This document shows, piece by piece, positions 37,301 to 45,345 of a stretch of 64,000 bases of DNA. The notes below the pieces were generated by a model. The model made no database searches, was not told where the DNA came from, and saw only the letters and a program-made list of their open reading frames with translations. The translations under genes and the position numbers were made by a program. Origin of the DNA: Sphingobacteriales bacterium (GTDB taxonomy: Bacteria > Bacteroidota > Bacteroidia > Chitinophagales > UBA2359); contig JADKCK010000107.1 of assembly GCA_016718845.1 (NCBI GenBank), forward strand, positions 5,166-69,165, given 5' to 3'. How positions within the stretch are numbered: the stretch's first letter is position 1; the number at the start of each line of letters is the position of its first letter.

Positions 37301-38918
37301 AGCCCCACAAGCGGTACGGTAACGGCTACACCCTCGGGCGGAACCGCGCCGTTTGAAATAAAATGGAGCACAGGCGATTCGGTGGTTATCAACAATGGTA
37401 ATTCGGTCATAGATAGCCTTTCGGAGGGCTTTTATATCGTTACGATAACCGACAATAGTGGTTGTGTGTCCGAGGCATCTTTTACGTTAATCAACAACGG
37501 CTCTGGTTTACCCATTACAGCCACCGAGGACGCCGCAATATGCCCCGGCGACGAGATTCAACTACAGGTAACGGGCGATGATATTGTCGAGTATTTGTGG
37601 TATCCTTCATCGAGCCTAAACAATAATACCATAGCAAACCCCATAGCTACCCCAACAACAAGTACCGAGTATTTTGTGATTGTAACAGATGATAATGGCT
37701 GCACCGCTTACGAGCAGGTACTGATTGCAGTACTCGACCCACCTACACCTTATGCCGGACCCAACAAACAAATTTGCCCAGGCAGCAGTACGGTACTTAA
37801 TGCGTCGGGCGGAGTAAGTTATGCGTGGTCGCCAACAACTGGGTTAAGTAATCCAAACATTGCAAACCCCGTTGCAAACCCTACGCAAACCACCGTATAT
37901 ACTGTAACAGCCACCGGAGTTAATGGCTGCACCGCTACAAGCCAAGTGAGTGTGGTGGTAGTTCCCGAGCCGTTCTTCCCGCTCGAAGATATAGACACCA
38001 CCGTTTGTACGGGGCAAACAGTACAATTCCCGTTGTCCGACATTAACTTTATATCCAACTACAATTATCAATGGTTGCCCACCACAGGTTTAAGTAACCC
38101 CAACATACCTAACCCAATAGCCACCATAACCGACGATATAACCTACACAATAATTGTGAATAACAATTACGGTTGCCAGACCATAAGAACCATAACCATA
38201 GACGTACAAGCAGAACCTTTGTCGGTAAATTTAGGAGCCGATACGCTAATTTGTTAGCAATAATACGCTGCTTTTAGACCCCCAAGGCAGCTACGCAAGT
38301 TATTTGTGGCAAAATGCAAGTACCGATACCAGTTTTACAGTTACCCAAAGTGGCACCTATGCCGTAACGGTAAGCAACGCAATAGGTTGTAACGCCGTTG
38401 ATACTATATTGGTAGACATGGCAACTGTTACGCCCGACATTACAGGTAATTTAAACATCTTTTACGGCGAAAATACTATCCTAAGTTTAACATCGCCCTT
38501 TGATACATACCTTTGGAGCAACAGCCAAACTACCCCAACAATTACGGTAGATACTAGTGGGGTTTACACAGTTACTGTAACCGACGAAAACGATTGTACA
38601 GCCACCGACCAAGTTACCATAACGCTTCAATACATCGAAGATTTGCTTATTGTAAATGCTTTTTCGCCCAACAACGATGGTATAAACGATATTTTTGGAG
38701 CTAAAAATGTAAACAACAATACTTTGCCAAGCTATTCGATGGTTGTGTATAACCGTTGGGGCAATAAGATGTTCGAGACTAAACAAATATCGGAGGGTTG
38801 GGATGGTAAGTATAAAGGTTTTGATGCCGAGATGGGCGTTTATGCCTATTACGTAACCGCCACATTTGCTTCGGGCAAAGAGAAGATTTTTAAAGGCAAT
38901 GTTTCGTTAATTAGGTAG
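34366..38918 (+). CDS. Large secreted subtilase with T9SS type B sorting domain, split by three indels
   Basis: The reading frame is broken at three points but rebuilds to 1517 aa. A signal peptide (MKNFTHFFYFFVAFLCYLNPANA) and a propeptide lead into an S8 domain with Asp195 (MVDDAVRTDH), His256 (SHGTHCAGIAAAV) and the Ser in GTSMACPFVSG (35591-35623). PKD/Ig-like modules follow (FFDNSAGTDLTSWQW; GPNKQICPGSSTVLNASGG). The end is a gliding-motility/CHU_C type B domain (VNAFSPNNDGINDIFG; MVVYNRWGNKMFET; GVYAYYVTATF). Break 1 loses a T in the run at 35352-35356; break 2 loses a T at 35993-35994 (creating TAG); break 3 gains a T at 38254-38255 (creating TAG). Protein sequence continues smoothly across each. 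The product is a surface or secreted protease, and the breaks are more likely assembly error than decay. Confidence 0.87.
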
Positions 38919-38934
38919 CCAACTTAATAAGCAT

Positions 38935-38980
38935 AAAAAAGCAGTTTTTAGGGATAAACGTCTCTAAAAACTGCTTTTTT
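38935..38980. terminator. Terminator after the secreted subtilase
   Basis: A 17-bp stem (38935-38951 with 38964-38980) flanked by A6 and T6 lies 17 bases after the stop. It is strong and could work in both directions. Confidence 0.85.
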
Positions 38981-39916
38981 GTTTTTGGGCGATGCCATAA
39001 TGGCTATAAAAAAGGCTAAGATGCGGTAACAAATTTTTGGGGTAGCTGCTAAAATAACTTTAATACCCGTCCAAAATACCCAATTAAAGGTAAAAACAGC
39101 TTAGTTAATAAGTCAAGTTATTTAGATGATAAACCAAGTACCCCAGACGATAAAAAAAAGTGTTTAGTTAATGCTTCAAGTACTCCAGATGACCAAAAAA
39201 AGTGTTTAGTTAATGCTTCAAGTACTCCAGATGACCAAAAAAAGTGTTTAGTTAATAAAAAAAGTACTCTAGTTAATGAAAAAAGTTCTACAGTTAATAA
39301 TTTCGGGGAATATGTTAAGAGACTAAGGTATTTATTTGCTTCTCTAAAGTACTTGCTTATAAAACTGGCAAATTGGTATTATTACCGCCCAAACTTGCCT
39401 GTTTGTTTTTGTTTGTTAGATGAGTGTTGTAGTTATTTTTGGTATCATCGCTCCAAATTACTTGTTTGTTTTTGTTGGTTAGATGTGATGCTATAAAAAA
39501 TGTAGATTTATAGTTTGATACTGATATTGAAAAATGGTAAATACCTGTTCGATTTACATAATGTAGTTTTTTGTTTTTTTAGTTTACAACCGAGACACAG
39601 AGAACACGGATTAAACAGATAAGACACAGATTAAAACAGATTTTTTACAGCCCTTTTTGTTAAATAACCATTGTTTTATCTCGCAAACACTGCATTATTA
39701 CTCCGCAACGCTGTGGAGCATCTATAGCAATATCTCCGTGTTCTCCGTATCTCTGTTGTAAATATTGAGCAGCCATTTACCATTTTCCAATGTCGTTATC
39801 AAAGTATGTTTAAATGGTTGACAATAAACAGTTATTTCTAAATGCTGCTTTTTGAAGATGCCTAATTACTAGGCAGTTATATCTGGTCAATACGGTTTTT
39901 TAGAGTACCGTAAATT
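38981..39916. repeat. Long intergenic region with a 42-bp tandem repeat and ACACGG repeats
   Basis: No gene is supported here. A tandem repeat occupies about 39101-39300: units of 42, 41 and then about 21 bases built on AGTTAATGCTTCAAGTACTC and GATGACC-A6/7-GTGTTT. A frame through it has no ATG and is broken by the one-base difference between units. About 39590-39765 holds two inverted copies of an element with AACACGG (GAACACGGATTA; CTCCGTGTTCTCCG), related to segments at 53.6-55 kb. Confidence 0.65.
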
Positions 39917-41375
39917 TTAACACTCTAAAAGTTGATTTATTTTTGCTATAAGCCAATTTTGTTCAAAAGGAGTGTCTTTTTGATTTGCTTTTTTCTTCTT
40001 TTAGTTTGTTTATTTTAACTGCATAATTTTTGAAACTTCTGTTTTGTAAAGATTTGACTTTATTTATTTTTCCTTTTATTTCATTGTCGGTCAAAAAAGC
40101 ACTAAAAGCATCAATCCAAGAATGAATTGCATCATCGTTTAGTTCGTAGTAGCATTTAATTCCAAGTCGATATCTTTGGGTATCATAATTAATATTTATA
40201 GTGTATATTTGCCCAAGATAAACTTTTGTTTTGTCGAAATGGGCTGATTCAAACTCGATATAAGCGTTAAAAAAAGCATTGATATTTTCTTGGTATTTTT
40301 CGGCTATTTTTGTAATATTGTTTTTTACAAACTGATGGGCATTTAGCAAGGCTTCTTTTTTACCAATTTTAAGGTAAATTTTGAATTGATTATTCAGGTG
40401 ATTAGGCGAAATAAATCCACTTGGATCTTTTTGAACCACTTCTAACATCTTACTTAATAATTGCCAATCATCTTCGGTACAAGATATTTTTTGGGCAAAG
40501 AAGTTTATTACTATTGTTTGTAAAGGTAAGACAAATTGATAGTTGTGGTATGCGATTTGGGTTATTGTGTTTATTAATGAATTTAAAGATTGTTCTTGTT
40601 CGGTTAAAGTGCGTGTAGGTAAGCTTAGTAATATAGCATAATAATAGGCTTTTATTAAAGGTTCTTTTTTATCATCACAGTTACTTGCTACATCAATTAT
40701 TTCATTAAACCACAATATTTTATCAGGTTGTTCTTGAAGGTTAATTTTTTTAGTGGCTATTATGTTAGCAATATATTGTAGTTTAGTAAGTATGTATTGT
40801 TTATCAGAAATAAGTAAGTGCGTCTAAAAAAATATTGTTAAGTTTTGGGGGGTATTTTCGGGCAATAAAAATTCAGCTTCTTGTTCTTTGTGCTGAAACC
40901 AATGATAAAAACTAGTTTCGTTGTGACTTTGGGTTTCTTTATTTAAGATTTCTATTTGCCTATTTTGCCATTTATTTCTACCATCAATCAAGGCATTTTG
41001 GTGGTAATAATTTGCTAATAAAAAGGCTTGATTAAATTCTTGTTCTTTGTTATTAGTGATTAAATTTACGCATAGAAACTGCTCTAACACTTCGAGTAAT
41101 TTAGAGCAATCGCTAATCAGATTGGTTGAATTAAATTCTCCTTTTCGGTAAGCATTAAAAACTGTTTTTTTTTGTAAACTTTCATTTTCCCAAGTAAATT
41201 TACCAAATTCTGTTTCTTTTTTAGTTTGGTTAAGATAATCGAACAATTTTTGTAGCCTATTGCTTTTTTCTGAATAATAGAGCAAAATATATTTTTGGGC
41301 ATACGTCCATGTATGGGTATCAAATGTTTCTAGCAATTTAATGATTTTAGTTTCTTTTAAATGTTCTAGTGCCAT
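39917..41375 (-). pseudogene. Diverged paralogue of the 485-aa helical-repeat gene, with an internal TAG and one extra base
   Basis: Two open stretches (41375-40824 and 40823-39963) are in the same frame and separated only by a TAG at 40826-40824. Protein-like sequence continues past it (THLLISDKQYILTKLQYIANII). Near the 3' end, removing one base from the six T at 39989-39994 extends the frame to a TAA at 39919-39917 (ANQKDTPFEQNWLIAKINQLLEC). The rebuilt product is 485 aa, exactly the length of the gene at 26169-27626, and it shares the N-terminal pattern (YILLYYSEKSNRLQKLFDYLNQ). It is predicted helical and cytoplasmic. It may be a pseudogene, an assembly artefact, or a gene read through at UAG; the first two are more likely. 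Confidence 0.7.
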
Positions 41376-41468
41376 AATTTAGTAGCAAAATTAAAGATAG
41401 TGATGAATGTTATTTGGGAAACGATTGTTTAGTGTTTTAGTAAAAGTCGATAACGGGCAAAAAATCTT

Positions 41469-41530
41469 TTGGAAATTTTGCTATTTTGCTATTACTTTTG
41501 TGCATTATTACTTACAAACAATTACTTTTG
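41469..41530 (+). promoter_or_regulatory. Tandem promoter boxes before the 41614 gene
   Basis: ATTACTTTTGTGCATT occurs twice, 30 bases apart. Each copy holds TACTTTTG, a match to TANNTTTG (41493-41500 and 41523-41530). The first has a TTG at 41469-41471 (21-base spacer). The second has the TTG at 41498-41500 inside the first copy (22-base spacer). Confidence 0.5.
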
Positions 41531-41613
41531 TGCATTGTTTACCGATAAAAGGTGAAAATTTTTTTTAAAAAATCCATTTCTTCAAAAATATAAAAATTTA
41601 TAATCCTATTTTT

Positions 41614-42753
41614 ATGATTAAAAATTCATTTTCTTTGGTGTTGCAATTAGTTATAATTGCGTTTCTCTCTTTCTTTACACCGTATGCAAATGCATGCGAG
41701 ACACCTACTTTGGCACCAGCTTGCACTGATTCTTTCAATGATTGCTCCCATGTTGTGCAGAGTGGTTACTCTTATCATCTTGCTTGGTCGCAAGTAACTT
41801 GTGCGGGGTATCATGTTTGGTATAAATGTTACAGTAATGGGGAGCAAATTTCTGATAATCCAGATGGATGGTGGAAAGTAACGGTGTATGGTGATAACAA
41901 CAATTACAAAGTGTTATCATTACCTTATAATACCGACTCTATTGTAGCAAAGGTAAGGGCATTTTGCGGAGTTTTCAATAATTCTCTTACTAATGTAGGT
42001 GCTTTTACAACCGAAGGAACGTATAGAGTAGTTAAAGGTTTAATTATCGAAGATTTTTTAGAAGTAGCTATTGGTGGAACAGATTTAGACTTATCTTGGA
42101 CGCTATTAGCGAATGTTAATCCAACAAAAGTTTGTGACGAAAACAGCACTGCGGTTAATTCGTTTAACAATTTTGTTATTAATAATTTACCGTCTACTAA
42201 CTACAGTAGTCGTCTTATACAAATTAATTTGTTGCGGAAAAGCAGTAGTGGGCAGTTATTTTATTTTGCTTATTCAAACGAACCCACTGAGGTAAAAGGG
42301 ATTGCTTTCAGTGATACAGCTAGTTATGACACAATAAGCAGTGCTTTGTTTGATAGGTTAAAAGCATTATTTACTGTTCCTAATCCTACTTATGCTTTCA
42401 ATACAATTACCTCTATCAAAAAAACTTTTCCAGCAGCAGCTATTTATGTTCGCTTAAGGCGTGTAGCGGTTAGTAGTAGTAAAATGGCAATGCCCGAAAA
42501 CAGTTTGGCAGAGCCGTCTGTTAAAATCTATCCTAACCCTGCTAACAATTTAATTACTCTACAAACGCCAAATTGCGAAACAAGTGTACTTATGTTGTAC
42601 GATACCTTTGGTAATTTGGTAAAAACAGCAGACTTAATTGATACCTGCTCTACCCAGCTGGATATTAGTGACTTAAATACAGGTATTTATGTTGGCATAT
42701 TAGTTACTAATGGGCAAAGAAGCAAACCTTTTAGGCTTGCAAAGATACAATAG
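41614..42753 (+). CDS. Secreted protein with T9SS type A sorting domain
   Basis: This 379-aa protein has a signal peptide (MIKNSFSLVLQLVIIAFLSFFTPYANA). A Cys-rich early region (CETPTLAPACTDSFNDCSH) leads to a fibronectin-like segment (YHLAWSQVTCAGYHVWYKCYSNG). The C-terminal 75 residues form a type A sorting domain (VKIYPNPANNLITLQTP; LMLYDTFGNLVKTADL; LNTGIYVGILVTNGQ). It is therefore predicted to be exported by T9SS and attached to or released from the surface. No catalytic motif is seen. It has tandem promoter boxes and a strong terminator, so it is a single-gene unit. Confidence 0.85.
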   Translation: MIKNSFSLVLQLVIIAFLSFFTPYANACETPTLAPACTDSFNDCSHVVQSGYSYHLAWSQVTCAGYHVWYKCYSNGEQISDNPDGWWKVTVYGDNNNYKVLSLPYNTDSIVAKVRAFCGVFNNSLTNVGAFTTEGTYRVVKGLIIEDFLEVAIGGTDLDLSWTLLANVNPTKVCDENSTAVNSFNNFVINNLPSTNYSSRLIQINLLRKSSSGQLFYFAYSNEPTEVKGIAFSDTASYDTISSALFDRLKALFTVPNPTYAFNTITSIKKTFPAAAIYVRLRRVAVSSSKMAMPENSLAEPSVKIYPNPANNLITLQTPNCETSVLMLYDTFGNLVKTADLIDTCSTQLDISDLNTGIYVGILVTNGQRSKPFRLAKIQ

Positions 42754-42761
42754 TCTAAGCT

Positions 42762-42804
42762 AAAAAAAAAACTTTCTTGCCGAGGCAAGAAAGTTTTTTT
42801 TTTT
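42762..42804. terminator. Strong terminator after the 41614 gene
   Basis: The stem ACTTTCTTGC with GCAAGAAAGT is extended by A9 and T10 runs (42762-42780 with 42785-42804, four-base loop), eight bases after the stop. Confidence 0.9.
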
Positions 42805-43339
42805 AGTCCATTGATAAACAAACAGTGTTTTGATTATCTTTTCAAGGTTTATCACTATCTTTTATTAACGTAAAAAAAAACGGTATTGTATTATCTAAAA
42901 ACTAAAAAATTTTGCACTACAACAATTTATCTGGATTTTGTTTGTAGGTTTAAACGCTATGCTACAAACAAAACGAAGGTAATTACATACAATTGTTGCT
43001 GTAGTAGCCAAAGTTATTTCTTAAAAACTTAATAAAGACAAAATACAGTGGTTTTTATACCCCAAAGTATTAGTTTATGCTGTGTACCTGAAAAACAAAA
43101 ATTATTTTCAGTTAATGAGTCGATAATTGGGTGTTTTCCTTTTGGGTAAATAATTCAAAACACAAGAACTTTGCGTTGTTGAAATTGCTATGCAAGATAC
43201 TTGTTTTTTCTAGACTATTAGCGCTGATAGCTTGAATAAGCAAAACAACAAGGAGTGTATCCGAAAATCCTTAACAGAGTAGGAACGCGAAAGCCGAAAA
43301 GCGAATAGAGTAGGCAAACAATTTTACATTTTTTTTACG
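42805..43339. other. Intergenic, no gene seen
   Basis: This is A+T-rich sequence without a supported frame. The last 100 bases hold short repeats of AGAGTAGG and GCGAAAGCCGAAAAGCG. No matching promoter was found on the plus strand. Confidence 0.45.
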
Positions 43340-45157
43340 ATGTTTCAAGCAAATTTTTCTTCAGCATTTTTAACTTTCACAAAAAAACTGCTCTTTGTGT
43401 TACTATTGTTTACTGTTTCAGGGCAGTTTTTAAAAGCCCAACCTTTACCTGATATAGCTACAAGTAGTTTATCTAACATGTTTACCGCCACAAATACTTC
43501 ACCATTTGATTACCAAAGGATAAAAAGGGCAGTTATTATCAACGCTACAGGGGCAGACCTATCGGCAAAGTATGTGGCACAACGTGCAAGTATTGCAAGT
43601 AAAATTCTAAGCAACTTTAACGCAATGAAATCTGCTAATGCTATAACCAATACGACTACCACTTATGCATATTTAGGTAGCCCTATCTTGGTTTTACGAT
43701 TATAGCAGGCAACGATTATTGCAAAAAATGCCCTCAACCATACTACAACAAGATTACGCTTTTTCAACAAATAGGATTGAGCCAACCATATCCTTAAACA
43801 TGCAGTTTAAACAACGAATCATTAGCATTCGTGACAAAAATCAACCAAATACCGCTCCAACTATTATGGTGTCACACGGCAATCCATTTACAGATTATAC
43901 AACTATGTTTAATACCATTGCCGATTTAGTAATGAGGGGATATAATGTAATTTTTTACGAAACATCGGCTAGTGAGGGCTTATTTTTATCACCTCAACCA
44001 GTGGTACCTTGTGGTGATGCAAGTGCAGTTACTTTTCAACGAATGGCTTATACTGGTTATCAACATGCTTATGCTGCAACACAATACGTAAAACAAAATG
44101 CAACTACATACAATGTAGATGTCAATAAGTTGTTTCTTTTAGGTGGAAGTTTTAGCGGTTTTGCATCGCTTACGTTAGCATATGCAGATTCAGGTAATTT
44201 TACCCACAACATTTTTCATAACTCGGCTTACGGTACCGATTTAGGCACTAAAAGTGCTCTTGTAAAAACAGGTGTCCCCGATTTAGGAGAACATACATTT
44301 AAGGGTGTTTGTGTAACAGCAGGCGGATTTCCGGGTACAAAAACGATGGCGACCCATGGAATGATAGCAAAATAGGAACTATTTTTGATACAAATGTTAG
44401 AACAACGCCTGTTGCTTTTTTACATGGTGGCAAAGATACAGCTATTCCAGTAAAGGGAAGTATGCTATTATCATGTACTGGTGATATTGACACTTTGGGA
44501 GATGATTTAAACTATGAAGGACCCTTAAAAATAAGGCAATATATGAATGCTTTAAGCTCGCCAATTTGGAACAAAACAATAGTAAACTGTTATGGAGGGC
44601 ATGGCTTCTTAACGGAATTTACAGGGATAGGGGCTGGCAATTATAAAGAAAAGCAAGAATTAAACTTTGGCTTTATAGCCGGACATTTTTTTAACTTTAT
44701 CCTATCAAATACAAGTTTAACCTTTTATACCGACATTGAGAGTATCTCAACACAAACATCGCCTAATAATCCTACTGCTGCTTGTACAGCCCCTTTAACC
44801 TTTAGTACTTTTTACCCCAATGGTTTATATACCGACATAGCAAATTGTATTTGCGATGATATAGGAACTAATCCTGGTGATTACAAGCAACAATTTGCTA
44901 CAACCACTCCCCTAACCCTATCCCCCAACCCAACACGCAACAACCTAAACTTAGCCTACAACACCACCACCACCGAAGATGCCACCATTACGCTATACGA
45001 CCTAACAGGCAAAGCCGTACTACAAACCACCGAAACTGCTACCGAAGGAACCAACAACTACAACCTACAACTTACCGACCTACCTACGGGTATGTATATT
45101 GTGCAACTGCAAACTGCTACACAACGCCTTACTCAAAAGGTGCAAGTGATACGATAG
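43340..45157 (+). CDS. Secreted alpha/beta hydrolase with T9SS type A sorting domain, split by two indels
   Basis: The frame rebuilds to 605 aa. The signal peptide is near the N-terminus (KKLLFVLLLFTVSGQFLKA). An alpha/beta-hydrolase domain has the oxyanion strand TIMVSHGNPF, the nucleophile elbow FLLGGSFSGFASL (around 44135-44170), a late acid region (VAFLHGGKDTAIPVKG) and a His in NCYGGHGFLTEF. The end is a type A sorting domain (LTLSPNPTRNNLNLAYN; ITLYDLTGKAVLQTTE; LPTGMYIVQLQT). One extra C at about 43681-43683 breaks the first frame (GSLSWFYDYSRQRLLQKM when repaired). One missing G at 44333-44335 breaks the second (GGFPGYKNDGDPWND when repaired). An esterase or peptidase role is likely; the substrate is unknown. 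Confidence 0.84.
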
Positions 45158-45178
45158 TTTGTTAGGTATCAATAAAAA

Positions 45179-45216
45179 AACAGCGTCTTCTTTTAAAGAT
45201 AAAAGGAGGCGTTGTT
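45179..45216 (+). terminator. Terminator of the hydrolase gene
   Basis: On the plus-strand RNA a 16-bp stem forms (45179-45194 with 45201-45216) with several G-U pairs and is followed by UUUUA. The minus strand would have A-C mismatches, so the direction agrees with the gene 22 bases upstream. Confidence 0.75.
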
Positions 45217-45230
45217 TTTATTATTGTCAT

Positions 45231-45268
45231 CTTGATTTACTTTTGCAGTTGCTTGATTTACTTTTGCA
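45231..45268. repeat. Short 21-bp direct repeat
   Basis: CTTGATTTACTTTTGCA occurs twice with a period of 21 bases. Each copy holds TACTTTTG, but the flanking genes converge, so a promoter role is doubtful. Confidence 0.55.
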
Positions 45269-45302
45269 AGTATCGGCACTTCCAGTTGAATATCGGACAA
45301 AC

Positions 45303-45338
45303 AAAAACGCCCACTTTTTAATAAAAGTGGGCGTTTTT
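45303..45338. terminator. Terminator of the TonB receptor gene
   Basis: A perfect 16-bp stem, AAAAACGCCCACTTTT with AAAAGTGGGCGTTTTT (45303-45318 with 45323-45338), lies eight bases from the receptor stop on the minus strand. It could act in both directions. Confidence 0.88.
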
Positions 45339-45345
45339 AGCCATT

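Noticed and set aside
39053..39500. Open stretch through the 42-bp tandem repeat as a gene
   Set aside because: It has no start codon, and a one-base difference between units breaks the frame.
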